From UBA5066 sp048500275 (GTDB taxonomy: Bacteria > Acidobacteriota > Thermoanaerobaculia > UBA5066), in contig JASNYI010000003.1 in NCBI GenBank assembly GCA_048500275.1, positions 434,001 to 498,000 of the forward strand: DNA of 64,000 nucleotides. Reading direction: 5' to 3'. The notes under the pieces were generated by a model, which was not told the origin of the DNA, did not search any database, and saw only the letters and a list, made by a program, of their open reading frames with translations. The position numbers were made by a program, and so were the translations under genes. Each line of letters opens with the position of its first letter. Position 1 is the first letter of the stretch. Positions 45,600-54,162 of the stretch are shown here, in pieces.

Positions 45600-46817
45600 A
45601 TGAAATCCGACCGGATCCTTGCCTCCGCAGCCCTCCTCATCGCCTTCGCCGCCGCATCGCGCCTCGAGGCCTCGGACACGAAGGGCTACCTCTACGGGAC
45701 CGTCCAGACGAAGGGCGGGACGACCTACGAGGGGCGTCTCCGATGGGGGAACGAGGAGGCCTTCTGGACCGACCACTTCAACGCCACGAAGGAGGAGCGG
45801 GTGCTCGCGAAGGAGATCCCGCGACGCCACCAGGACTCCGACGAGCCGATGAGGATCTTCGGCGTGCCGATCGGCATCCGCTGGTCGGAGACCGCGAGCC
45901 GGCAGCTCGTCGTCCGCTTCGGCGACCTGAAGGCGATCCTCCCCGAGGGGTCGGACGACGTGACGATCGTCCTGAAGGACGGCGAGGAGATGCGGCTCGG
46001 CGGCGGCTCCAACGACGTCGGTGCCCGCGTCACCGTCCACGACGCCACACTCGGGGAGGTCCGTGTGCCGTGGGAGAAGATCCGCCGCGTCGACTTCAAG
46101 GCCGCTCCCGCCCTGCTGCCGGGGGCCCCGGCGCGCCTCCGGGGGACCGTGAAGACCGAGGCGGGGACCTTCCGGGGGACCATCCAGTGGGACAAGGAAG
46201 AGTGCCTCGCCACCGACGTCCTCGACGGCACCTCGGACGACGGGAAGATGAAGATCGAGATGGGGAAGATCCGGGCGATCGAGCGCGAGGGGTTCCGCGC
46301 CTCGAGAGTCTTCCTGAAGGACGGCCGCGAGGTCGTCCTCCGGGGGACGAACGACGTCAACGACGACAACCGGGGCATCTTCGTCGACGACCCGCGCTAC
46401 GGCCGCGTCCTCGTCTCCTGGGAGGCGTTCGAGCGCGTCGACTTCGAGGAGGGCGGCTCCGGTCCGGGCTACGACGACTTCCCGCCGCTCGGCCCGCTCC
46501 GGGGAACGGTGGCGACGCGCGACGGAAAGGCGCACAAGGGCTACGTCGTCTTCGACGTGGACGAGAGCCGCGGCTGGGAGATGCTCGACGGCGACCGCGA
46601 CGGGGTCACCTACAGCATCCCGTTCGCCGAGGTCGCCTCGGTCGCCCCGGCCGGCTCCAGCCGCTCGAAGGTCGTCCTCCGCGGCTCGCGGGAGGAGATC
46701 ACCCTCGAGAAGTCGACCGACGTGACCGACCGCAACGCGGGCGCCTTCGTCCTCGCGGGCGAGAAGAAGACCCACGTCCCGTGGAGCGAGATCTCGCGGA
46801 TCGACTTCGAGAGGTGA
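45600..46817 (+). CDS. Secreted three-repeat protein of ECF operon
   Basis: 405 residues from ATG 45600, 16 bp after the anti-sigma gene. After a signal peptide come three tandem repeats of about 115-135 residues. Each starts with a G-x-V-x-T...G segment (GTVQTKGGTTYEGRLRWG, GTVKTEAGTFRGTIQWD, GTVATRDGKAHKGYVVFD), contains a VxLKDG-type turn with NDV, and ends with VPWEKIRRVDF, VSWEAFERVDF or VPWSEISRIDF. I recognise no family. The repeats look like beta-rich (SH3-like or propeller) units. It may be a sensor or an extracellular effector of the sigma operon. Confidence 0.75.
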   Translation: MKSDRILASAALLIAFAAASRLEASDTKGYLYGTVQTKGGTTYEGRLRWGNEEAFWTDHFNATKEERVLAKEIPRRHQDSDEPMRIFGVPIGIRWSETASRQLVVRFGDLKAILPEGSDDVTIVLKDGEEMRLGGGSNDVGARVTVHDATLGEVRVPWEKIRRVDFKAAPALLPGAPARLRGTVKTEAGTFRGTIQWDKEECLATDVLDGTSDDGKMKIEMGKIRAIEREGFRASRVFLKDGREVVLRGTNDVNDDNRGIFVDDPRYGRVLVSWEAFERVDFEEGGSGPGYDDFPPLGPLRGTVATRDGKAHKGYVVFDVDESRGWEMLDGDRDGVTYSIPFAEVASVAPAGSSRSKVVLRGSREEITLEKSTDVTDRNAGAFVLAGEKKTHVPWSEISRIDFER

Positions 46818-47000
46818 GGGGACGTTGAGCCGGGGGGTGCGGACGGCGACCGGCCGGGACAGGGCTTCTCGCTGAGCCCGGTCTGGTCGACCCGCGAGGA
46901 GGACCCGAGCGAGCGCCCTCCTGAATGGCCTCGGCCGCGCGGGATCCGACCCGTAAACGCGGGACTCGCCGTCCCTCCGTGCTGCCGCTCCGATTCGACC

Positions 47001-47029
47001 TTGCGTGCGCGCGAAAGCCGACCCATATT
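47001..47029 (+). promoter_or_regulatory. Promoter of the cupin gene
   Basis: TTGCGT (47001-47006) and CATATT (47024-47029) are separated by the ideal 17 bp, 60 bp before the cupin ATG. The sequence is AT-rich by local standards. The rest of the 271-bp gap before it shows nothing recognisable. Confidence 0.45.
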
Positions 47030-47088
47030 CACGCCATCGAGATCGAGTATCAGATTCGGCCTTTCAGGTGAAGGGGCAGGGAGGTTTC

Positions 47089-47445
47089 ATGTCTGCTACG
47101 GAGACGAAGAGCTTCGACTCCCCCGACGAGACCCGGACGTTCCCGCACGGGAGGGTCGACCTCGTCCACATCGGCGGCGGCACCGTCGGACGGATCACCG
47201 CGGAGCCCGGCTGGAGGTGGTCGACGGACGTCAAGCCGATCGCGGGAACGGACTGGTGCGAGGCGCCGCACTTCCAGTACGTCGTTCGCGGCACGCTCCA
47301 CGTCGTCATGACCGACGGGGCGGAGTTCGACGTGAAGCCAGGGGACGTGAACGTCCTCGGCGCGGGGCACGACGCCTGGGTCGTCGGGGACGAGCCCGTC
47401 GTCGTGGTCGACTGGTTCGGCGCGACGAACTACGCCAGGAGCTGA
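47089..47445 (+). CDS. Cupin-domain protein
   Basis: 118 residues from ATG 47089 with GGGAGG upstream. A single cupin barrel is visible: motif 1 in HFQYVVRGTLHVVMTDGAEFD and motif 2 in KPGDVNVLGAGHDAWVVGDE. The metal ligands include His in both motifs. Small cupins of this type serve as sensors or as small-molecule enzymes; substrate is unknown. A longer frame starting at 47005 is possible but lacks a ribosome-binding site. It stands alone between non-coding regions. Confidence 0.85.
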   Translation: MSATETKSFDSPDETRTFPHGRVDLVHIGGGTVGRITAEPGWRWSTDVKPIAGTDWCEAPHFQYVVRGTLHVVMTDGAEFDVKPGDVNVLGAGHDAWVVGDEPVVVVDWFGATNYARS

Positions 47446-47588
47446 GGCCCCGGCCCGCGCCGGCGCGCCCCATTCCCTCGCGTCGGGCTCGAGCAAGCCC
47501 CTGGCGCGCCGCGAGCCGTCTTCAGCCCTGGCACGGGCAGCGCCACTGCGTTTTCCAGCGCCACATGTTCCGGTGCCTACATCTTCCG

Positions 47589-47645
47589 GTGCCAGGCATG
47601 CAATCGTGTATTTTCTGTGAAAATACACGATTTCATGCCTGGCAC
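47589..47645. repeat. Long perfect hairpin (REP-like)
   Basis: GTGCCAGGCATG (47589-47600), one mismatch, AATCGTGTATTTTC (47602-47615), loop TGT, then the reverse complement of both arms to 47645. This gives 26 base pairs in arms of 27 nt. AT-rich inner stem and TGCCAGGCA outer stem are unlike the surrounding DNA. It lies in the gap between the cupin and the minus-strand lipoprotein gene and may end both transcripts. Similar TGCCAGGCA elements occur dispersed in other genomes as REP repeats (general knowledge). Confidence 0.85.
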
Positions 47646-47722
47646 GAACTCCGGCCTGGGCGGGATTGCAGGGTGCGCCCCGTCGTGCCGGCGACGGTCA
47701 GAAGGGGCGCAGCCCGTCCCCT

Positions 47723-48334
47723 CTACTCGAGGCCCCGGACTCCGATCAGCTTGTAGGGCCCGGTCGCGAACGGCGTCGTCTCGAACTCGAGCCTGCCTTC
47801 CGCGTTGAAATCGACCTTCGCGGCGGGGACGACCGCGCCGGTCCCTTTCCCGTCCCTGCCGATCAGCAGCTCCACGACCCCGAACTCGAAGTCCTTCGAG
47901 CGGGTGTTGAAGTAGGCCTCCTCGAAGGCGATCGGACGCTCGGTGAAGAGCCGGACGACCCGGCCTTCCGGTCCCTCGAACGTCGTCGCGACGTCGACCT
48001 CCCAGGAGGGCCAGCGCGCGAAGGCCGGCGGCCGGACGAACCCCGCCTTCATGGCCCGGAGCTCCTCGAGGAGGGCCTTCTTCCCCCGTTCCTTCAACGT
48101 CGCGACGAGTTTCCGGATCTCCTCCGGGGTCGTCCACCGCTCAACCGTCATCGTGACCGTGAAGTTGCCGCCTCCCGGCATCCTCATGTTCGCTCCCCCG
48201 ATCACGGTCGCGACGAAGCTCTCCCCCTCCTTCTTCGCGCTCTCGGCGGAGGGTCTCTCGTCCGGCCGGCCGTCCGCGGGCGACGCGAGGCATGCGACGA
48301 GGAGCAGCAGGGCCAGGTGCGTCGGTCTGGGCAT
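47723..48334 (-). CDS. Putative lipoprotein of unknown function
   Basis: 203 residues from ATG 48334, with GGAGGA upstream; the upstream ATG at 48364 is less likely. The signal ends in a canonical lipobox LVAC (Cys near 14). The body contains FTVTMTVERWTTPEEIRKLVATLKERGKKALLEEL, VVRLFTERPIAFEEAYFNTRSKDFEFGVVELLIG and AKVDFNAEGRLEFETT, which fit a pattern I associate with a family of conserved Acidobacteriota proteins with no known role. It is divergent from the sulfatase gene. Confidence 0.72.
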   Translation of the reverse strand: MPRPTHLALLLLVACLASPADGRPDERPSAESAKKEGESFVATVIGGANMRMPGGGNFTVTMTVERWTTPEEIRKLVATLKERGKKALLEELRAMKAGFVRPPAFARWPSWEVDVATTFEGPEGRVVRLFTERPIAFEEAYFNTRSKDFEFGVVELLIGRDGKGTGAVVPAAKVDFNAEGRLEFETTPFATGPYKLIGVRGLE

Positions 48335-48415
48335 GGAATCCTCCTCCCGTTTCCGGCATTCCATCGGAAGGCGGGACTTTCGGCACCCGCCGTGCCACCG
48401 TCAATGGTCCTTTCG

Positions 48416-48447
48416 GGAAGCCCGTCCTTCCCCAACGACGGGCTTCC
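48416..48447. promoter_or_regulatory. Hairpin in divergent region before the sulfatase
   Basis: GGAAGCCCGTC (48416-48426) and GACGGGCTTCC (48437-48447) are perfect 11-bp arms with a 10-nt loop. Both flanking genes diverge, so it is not a terminator for either. It may be a structured 5' leader of the sulfatase gene, whose start is 156 bp away, or a dispersed repeat. Confidence 0.4.
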
Positions 48448-48603
48448 GCGGGGCCGGCGCGCGCGGGGAAACTACGCTGGGAACATGTGACCGACCCGGA
48501 CGGCGCTCTTTACGGCGGGATTCGCCGTGAAGCTCCCGCCGTCCTCGACGTCGCCCGGACCCGGCTGCGTCCGGCTCCGCCGGCCGCTTCAGGAGGGAGA
48601 AAC

Positions 48604-50034
48604 ATGAAGGCAACTCGGGGATTCGTCCTGGTCCAGCTGGGGATCCTGCTGTGCGGCGCCGCTCCGGCCGCGGCTCAGACGGCGTCCCGGCCGAACATCG
48701 TCTACATCCTCGCCGACGACCAGGGCTGGAAGGACGTCGGCTTCCACGGCTCCGACATCCGGACCCCGGCGCTCGACACCCTCGCCCGGACCGGCGCGCG
48801 GCTCGAGCAGTTCTACGCGCAGCCGATGTGCACGCCGACCCGCGCCGCCCTGCTGACGGGGCGCTACCCGCACCGGTACGGGCTCCAGACCATCGTCATC
48901 CCCTCGAACGGGAAGTACGGCCTCGCGACCGACGAGTTCCTCCTCCCGGAGGCGCTGAAGGAGGCCGGGTACCGCACCGCCATCGTCGGCAAGTGGCACC
49001 TGGGCCACGCGGACCGGAAGTACTGGCCGAATCAGCGCGGCTTCGACCACCAGTACGGCCCTCTCCTCGGCGAGATCGACTACTTCACGCACTCCGCCCA
49101 TGGCACGCGCGACTGGTTCCGCAACAACGAGCCCGTCCGCGAGGAAGGCTACGTCACGAACCTGATCGGCTCGGAGGCCGTGAAGCTCGTCGAGGGGCAC
49201 GACCCGAAGGTCCCGCTCTTCCTGTACCTGGCGTTCACGGCCCCCCACGCCCCGTACCAGGCCCCGCAGGAGTACCTCGACCGGTACGCGCACGTCGCCG
49301 ACCCGTCCCGCCGGGCCTACGCGGCGATGATCACCGCGATGGACGACGAGATCGCGCGCGTCCTCGCCGCGCTCGAGAAGAAGAAGATGCGCGAGAACAC
49401 GATCGTCGTCTTCCACAGCGACAACGGGGGCCCGCGTGACGCGAAGTTCACGGGCGAGGTCGACATGTCGAAGAGCACGATCCCGGCGGACAACGGGCCG
49501 TTCCGGGACGGCAAGGCGATGCTCTACGAAGGCGGCACCCGGGTCGCGGCGCTCCTGAACTGGCCGGGGCGCGTGAAGCCCGGGACGGTGGTCGACGAGC
49601 CGATGCACGTCGTCGACATGTACCCGACGCTGGCCGCCCTCGCCGGCGCGTCGACCGCGAAGTGCAAGCCCCTCGACGGGCTGAACGTCTGGCCCGCGAT
49701 CGCGGAGGGGAAGCCGTCTCCGCGCACCGAGGTCGTTTACGACATCGAGCCTTTCCGGGCCGCGCTCCGGCAGGGGCCCTGGAAGCTCGTCTGGCAGACG
49801 ACGCTCCCCTCGAGGACCGAGCTCTTCAACCTGGCGGAGGACCCTTCGGAGAAGACGGACCTCGCCGCGAAGAACCCGCAGAAAGTCGCCGAGCTGAAGG
49901 CCCGGGTGGAGGAGCTGGCGCGGACGGCCGTGCCGCCACTGATCATGAAGGAAGCCGTCGGGGCCGCCAGCCACGTCCTGTTCAGCTCGGTCGCGCTCCC
50001 GGCGGAGGCGAAGGAGCTCGAAGCGCAGCCCTGA
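48604..50034 (+). CDS. Type I sulfatase, secreted
   Basis: 476 residues from ATG 48604. A signal peptide (RGFVLVQLGILLCGAAPAAA) is followed by RPNIVYILADDQGW, with the metal-binding Asp38/Asp39, and the sulfatase signature CTPTRAALLTGRYP with Cys76, which is converted to formylglycine by FGE or AtsB-type maturases (none in the window). Other active-site residues are in GKWHLGH, TAPHAPY and HSDNGGP. It likely desulfates sulfated glycans or small sulfate esters. The next gene encodes a sensor kinase. Confidence 0.92.
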   Translation: MKATRGFVLVQLGILLCGAAPAAAQTASRPNIVYILADDQGWKDVGFHGSDIRTPALDTLARTGARLEQFYAQPMCTPTRAALLTGRYPHRYGLQTIVIPSNGKYGLATDEFLLPEALKEAGYRTAIVGKWHLGHADRKYWPNQRGFDHQYGPLLGEIDYFTHSAHGTRDWFRNNEPVREEGYVTNLIGSEAVKLVEGHDPKVPLFLYLAFTAPHAPYQAPQEYLDRYAHVADPSRRAYAAMITAMDDEIARVLAALEKKKMRENTIVVFHSDNGGPRDAKFTGEVDMSKSTIPADNGPFRDGKAMLYEGGTRVAALLNWPGRVKPGTVVDEPMHVVDMYPTLAALAGASTAKCKPLDGLNVWPAIAEGKPSPRTEVVYDIEPFRAALRQGPWKLVWQTTLPSRTELFNLAEDPSEKTDLAAKNPQKVAELKARVEELARTAVPPLIMKEAVGAASHVLFSSVALPAEAKELEAQP

Positions 50035-50093
50035 GCCTTCCTGCGCCGGCGCTTGACAGCCTCGCAGTGAAGGAGGGAGCCTCTCCCCAATTC

Positions 50094-51941
50094 ATGCGAG
50101 GCTGGCTGGCCGCGATTCTCCTCCTCGGCTCCTCGCTCTCCGTCCGTGCCGGCGACGGACGGGCAGAGGGACCGTGGCGCGTCGTCATCCTGCACGGGAC
50201 CGACGCCGCCCTCTCCGCGAGCCTCGTCCAGGACCAGGTCCTCCGCTCCGGCCTTTCGGCACGGTCTCCCCGGCCCGTCGAGTTCTACGCCGAGGCCCTC
50301 GATGCCTTCCGGTTCGCGGGCTCGGAGTACGAGCCCGAGCTCGTCGGGTTCCTCCGGAGGAAGTACGCCTCGCTCACTCCGGACGTCGTCGTCCCGATCT
50401 CGGACGTCGCCCTCGGCTTCCTCGAGAGGCACCGGAGCGAGCTGTGGCCGGGGGTCCCGATCGTCTTCTCCTCGGTCCCCGCCGGGCTCCTGAAGAACCG
50501 TCCGGTCGCTCCCGGCGTGACCGGCGTCGCCGTCGACTACGACTTCGCGGGGACGATCGACCTGGCGAGACGGCTCCAGCCGGCGGCGCGAATCCTCGTC
50601 GTCGTCTCCGGGGTCGCGCCCTACGACCTCTCCTGGGACGAACCGGTCCGAAGCGCGGCGGCCCGGCATCCCGGCCTCGAGCTCCGGATGCTTCGGGAGG
50701 TCTCCCTCGCGGAGTGCCTCGAGGCCGTGCGGAGGCTGGACCCCGCCGACACCATCGTCCTCTACACGTCGATGTTCCGGGACGGGGCGGGCAGCTCGCA
50801 CGACCCTCTCGACGTCCTCTTCCGCCTCGCGCCGGTCTCGGGCGCTCCCGTCTACTCCCCGTTCGGCCCGACGTTCGGCAGGGGGATCACCGGGGGCTCG
50901 CTGACGAGCTTCGAGGAGCAGGGCCGGGTCCTCGTCTCGCTCACGCTCCGGGTCCTCTCGGGCGAGGACCCCTCCGCGATCCCGGTCCGACCGGCCCCTC
51001 CGTCGCGGCTCGCGGCCGACTTCCGCCAGCTGGCCCGCTTCGGGCTCGACCCGGGCGCCCTCCCCGCCGGCACGGAGGTGGAGTTCCGCCCCCGGAGCCA
51101 GTGGGAGGAGCACCGCTGGCAGATCGTCGCGGTCGCGGTCGCGCTCCTCGCCCAGTCGCTCCTCATCGCTGCCCTCCTCGTGCAGAGGAGGCGCCGCCTG
51201 CGCGCCGAGCAGGAGGCCGCGGCGAAGGGGCGGGCGCTCGCCCACGCCGGGAGGCTCGCGGTGCTCGGAGAGCTGACGACGTCGATTTCGCACGAGATCA
51301 ACCAGCCTCTCGGTGCGATCCTCGCGAACGCGGACGCGGCGGAGATGCTGGTCGAGCGAGGTCTGCCCGTCCCGGAGGAGATCCGCGAGATACTCGCCGA
51401 CATCAAGAAGCAGGACGTGCGGGCGAGCGAGGTGATCCGGCGGATGCGCGGCCTGGCGAGCCGGCGCGAGACGCGGACGGACCGCCTGGAGATGAACGCC
51501 GTCGTCGAGGACGTCCTGCGCCTCCTCTCCGCGGAGACGAGGCGCCGGCATGTCCGGGTGACGCTCGACCTCGACCCCGACGCGCCCCGGGTGCCGGCGG
51601 ACCGCGTCCAGATCGAGCAGGTGCTCGTCAACCTCATCCTGAACGGGTGCGATGCCCTCGCGTCGAGCCCTCCGGGGGAACGCGAGATCACGGTCCGGAC
51701 CCGTCCCGGTCCGGATGGCTCCGTCGTCGTCTCCGTCGCCGACCGGGGGCCGGGCATCTCCCCCGAGGCGGCCCCGCGACTCTTCGACGCCTTCTTCACG
51801 ACGAAGGACGAGGGGCTCGGGCTCGGGCTCTCGATCTCGCGTTCGATCGTCGAGGCGCACGGCGGACGGATCGAGGCCGGGAACGCCGACGCCGGAGGGG
51901 CGGTCTTCACGTTCTCGATCCCGGGAGGGGCCGCGGCGTGA
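50094..51941 (+). CDS. Sensor histidine kinase with periplasmic binding-protein-like domain
   Basis: 615 residues from ATG 50094. A signal peptide is followed by a periplasmic domain (about 25-320) that resembles ABC sugar/substrate-binding proteins (VVILHGTDAALSASLVQDQVLR, DVVVPISDVALGFLERH, TIVLYTSMFRDGAGSSHDP). One membrane helix (about 341-363) leads to a HisKA domain with His400 in SISHEINQPLGAI, and an HATPase domain (NLILNGCDAL, DRGPGISPEAAPRLFDAFFTTKDEGLGLGLSISRSI). It overlaps the response regulator gene by 4 nt. The ligand is unknown. Confidence 0.9.
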   Translation: MRGWLAAILLLGSSLSVRAGDGRAEGPWRVVILHGTDAALSASLVQDQVLRSGLSARSPRPVEFYAEALDAFRFAGSEYEPELVGFLRRKYASLTPDVVVPISDVALGFLERHRSELWPGVPIVFSSVPAGLLKNRPVAPGVTGVAVDYDFAGTIDLARRLQPAARILVVVSGVAPYDLSWDEPVRSAAARHPGLELRMLREVSLAECLEAVRRLDPADTIVLYTSMFRDGAGSSHDPLDVLFRLAPVSGAPVYSPFGPTFGRGITGGSLTSFEEQGRVLVSLTLRVLSGEDPSAIPVRPAPPSRLAADFRQLARFGLDPGALPAGTEVEFRPRSQWEEHRWQIVAVAVALLAQSLLIAALLVQRRRRLRAEQEAAAKGRALAHAGRLAVLGELTTSISHEINQPLGAILANADAAEMLVERGLPVPEEIREILADIKKQDVRASEVIRRMRGLASRRETRTDRLEMNAVVEDVLRLLSAETRRRHVRVTLDLDPDAPRVPADRVQIEQVLVNLILNGCDALASSPPGEREITVRTRPGPDGSVVVSVADRGPGISPEAAPRLFDAFFTTKDEGLGLGLSISRSIVEAHGGRIEAGNADAGGAVFTFSIPGGAAA

Positions 51942-52552
51942 GCGAGGTCCCGCCGGTCGTCCACGTCGTCGACGACGACGACGACCTCCGCCTCGCCCTG
52001 GTCCGGCTGCTGGGCGCGGCGGGATACGAGACGAGGGCCCATTCCTCCGCCGGCGCCTTCCTCCTGGCGGCGCCCTGGCCCGAGCGCGGGTGCCTGCTCC
52101 TCGACCTCCGGATGCCCGGGCCCGACGGCCTCGAGCTGCAGGAGGCCCTCGCCCGGCACGAGTGCGCGCTCCCGGTCGTCTTCCTGACGGGGCACGGGGA
52201 CGTGACGTCGAGCGTCCGCGCGATGAAGGCGGGCGCCGTCGACTTCCTGACGAAGCCGGTAGAGAGGGAGCCCCTCCTCGGAGCGATCCGGAGCGCCCTC
52301 GCGCGGAACGCGCGCGAGATCGAGGAGCGGAGCGAGGTCCGGACGATTCGCGCGCGTTTCGACCGCCTTTCCGGCCGCGAGAAGGAGGTCTTCCGGCAGG
52401 TCGTGGAGGGACGGCTCAACAAGCAGATCGCCGGGTCGCTCGGGACCTCGGAGCGGACCGTGAAGGCGCACCGGGCGCACGTCATGGAGAAGATGGGCGC
52501 CGACTCCCTCGCCGACCTCGTCCGGAAGGCGGAGAGGCTGAGGGGCCTGTAG
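51938..52552 (+). CDS. FixJ/NarL-type response regulator
   Basis: 204 residues from GTG 51938 (GTGA overlap with the kinase stop). The receiver domain has the acidic cluster DDDDD (12-16), phospho-acceptor Asp56 in LLLDLRMPGPDG and Lys106 in FLTKPVE. The C-terminal LuxR-type helix-turn-helix is LSGREKEVFRQVVEGRLNKQIAGSLGTSERTVKAHRAHVMEKMG. It is the cognate regulator of the kinase at 50094. The 247-bp gap that follows shows no gene. Confidence 0.94.
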   Translation: MSEVPPVVHVVDDDDDLRLALVRLLGAAGYETRAHSSAGAFLLAAPWPERGCLLLDLRMPGPDGLELQEALARHECALPVVFLTGHGDVTSSVRAMKAGAVDFLTKPVEREPLLGAIRSALARNAREIEERSEVRTIRARFDRLSGREKEVFRQVVEGRLNKQIAGSLGTSERTVKAHRAHVMEKMGADSLADLVRKAERLRGL

Positions 52553-52799
52553 GGCGGTTCGGGTTCCCGGGACACGCACGCCGCCGCGAGACCTGCGACG
52601 GGAATCGTCGCGACGGCGTGCCCGGCCGAGCGGACGACGTTCCCCCTCCCCCGGCGGAGCTTCCCGAGCTCGGCGGGAGAGAGGAGGGGATCGTTCCCGA
52701 CCCGCTCCGGGAACCGCTCGCGGAGCCTCTCCCGGGCGATCGGCGGAGAAATGGGGGCGCACGGCCGCGCGGGCGCGCGCCGGCCCTCGGGACGGGTCG

Positions 52800-53450
52800 T
52801 CAGCCGGCGTCGTCGCCCGATGCGAAACGGGTCGAGGCTTCGAGCTCCCGCTCCGCCTCGGCGAGCGTCTGCCCTGCGAGGAGCCGCCCGAGGCCGCTCG
52901 CCCACGGCCGGCTCGAAAGGACGCGCGTCAGGAAGAGCCCGGCCGCCAGGAACGCCGCACCGAACGCGAGGTTGGCGTAGAGCCAGGCCCGGGCCGCGGG
53001 GACGGCCCAGAGGTCGATTCCGAAGAGCGCTTTCGCGGCCACGACGAGGAGCGGCACGAAGGCGAGCGGCGCGAGGAGAAGAAGAAGCCGGACCGCGCGG
53101 ACCCGCTCCACCCGGAGCACGGCGAGCCGCTCCTGGATGACGGCGACCGGTCCGCCCCAGTCGATCGCCCGGAGCGTTGCCCGCTGCCTCAGGCCCGAGA
53201 AGAGGTGAAACGCGAACCCCGCGAAGAGGACGAGAGCGGGCAGGAAGAAGCGCGGCTCGCCGAGGTGGGCGACCGAGAACCATCCCGTGGCGACGACGGC
53301 GACGACGTCCTGAACGAGGTCGAGGTGGACGAGAAGTCCCAGGCGCCCGACACGCTTTCGCGTGCGGGAGAGTGTCCTCGCGTCGATCCGGCGTGCCGCA
53401 GGAGCGGTCTCGACTTCGTCCCAGATCGACTTCAGCTGCTCGAACTCCAT
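52800..53450 (-). CDS. Membrane protein of ECF sigma operon
   Basis: 216 residues from ATG 53450, 11 bp after the sigma gene. The N-terminus (MEFEQLKSIWDEVETAPAARRID) resembles the short helical segment of sigma-linked membrane proteins. About four membrane helices follow (LVHLDLVQDVVAVVATGWF, FLPALVLFAGFAFHLFSG, LLLLLAPLAFVPLLVV, LYANLAFGAAFLAAGLFL). No zinc finger is present. By position it may act as the anti-sigma factor or transduce a signal to it, but the sequence does not show this directly. Confidence 0.75.
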   Translation of the reverse strand: MEFEQLKSIWDEVETAPAARRIDARTLSRTRKRVGRLGLLVHLDLVQDVVAVVATGWFSVAHLGEPRFFLPALVLFAGFAFHLFSGLRQRATLRAIDWGGPVAVIQERLAVLRVERVRAVRLLLLLAPLAFVPLLVVAAKALFGIDLWAVPAARAWLYANLAFGAAFLAAGLFLTRVLSSRPWASGLGRLLAGQTLAEAERELEASTRFASGDDAG

Positions 53451-53461
53451 GGCTCCTCCCT

Positions 53462-53965
53462 TCAGCGCCCCGGCGCGAGGTCGCGCCGCAGCTTCTGGCG
53501 GACCCGGCCGAGCCGGGTCCCGACGTTGGTTTCGGTGAGGCCGAGGACCTCCGCGATCTCGGCGTAGGGCCGACCGTCGAGGTGGAGGACGAGGAGCGCG
53601 CGGTCGAACGGGTCGAGCCGCTCCATCGCCTCCCGGAGGAGCGCCCGGCGCTCCTCGGCCGGGTCGGGCGCCGGGGCCGCCACTGCGAGGTGCGCCTCCT
53701 CCGCCGGGACGGTGTGGCGGCGACGGCGGACGTCGCCCCGGAGCGAGGAGATCGCGACGTTGAGTGCGACGCGGTACATCCAGGTCGAGAAGCGGTACCG
53801 CTCGTCGTAGCTCGGGAACGACCTCCAGAGCTGTGCGACCGTCTCCTGGACGAGCTCCTCGCGGTCGGCGGCGGTGCGCGTGTACGCCCCGGCCACCTTC
53901 CGGAGGATCCCCTCGTTCTCCTCGAGCAGGGCGAGAAACCTCTCCTGCCGGGCGTGCTCCCCCAT
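53462..53965 (-). CDS. ECF-family RNA polymerase sigma factor
   Basis: 167 residues from ATG 53965; a strong GGGGAGGAG lies 8 nt upstream. Region 2 (LVQETVAQLWRSFPSYDERYRFSTWMYRVALNVAISSLR) and region 4 (RLDPFDRALLVLHLDGRPYAEIAEVLGLTETNVGTRLGRVRQKLRRDL) are complete. It is the first gene of a two-gene operon with the membrane protein at 52800. It differs clearly from the sigma factor at 44382, and so would have a separate regulon. Confidence 0.93.
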   Translation of the reverse strand: MGEHARQERFLALLEENEGILRKVAGAYTRTAADREELVQETVAQLWRSFPSYDERYRFSTWMYRVALNVAISSLRGDVRRRRHTVPAEEAHLAVAAPAPDPAEERRALLREAMERLDPFDRALLVLHLDGRPYAEIAEVLGLTETNVGTRLGRVRQKLRRDLAPGR

Positions 53966-54091
53966 CGGCCAATCTCCTCCCCGGGCGGTCGTTTCGCCGC
54001 CTTCACCCCATGATTCGCCGGCCGGGGGAGGAAATCACGCGTCGTCGAACCCTGGACCCGGGCTGGGGCCTCGCCGAGTACGAAACGGAAA

Positions 54092-54120
54092 GGCGGCGGC
54101 TCTTCCGGGAAGCCGCCGCC
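54092..54120 (-). terminator. Terminator of the dehydrogenase operon
   Basis: GGCGGCGGC and GCCGCCGCC form a 9-bp GC stem whose loop contains TTCCGGGAA. On the minus strand the stem is followed by TTTCCGTTTCG, a modest T-rich tract. It lies 42 bp after the stop of the P5C dehydrogenase gene (54163). Confidence 0.6.
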
Positions 54121-54162
54121 GTATCGGGATCGTGCGGCTCGCGCCGCCCGCTCCCCTCCCCG

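Noticed and set aside
52553..52799. Possible minus-strand coding stretch in the gap after the response regulator
   Set aside because: Part of a longer frame reads plausibly, but there is no start with a ribosome-binding site and no recognisable motif, so I see nothing supported here.
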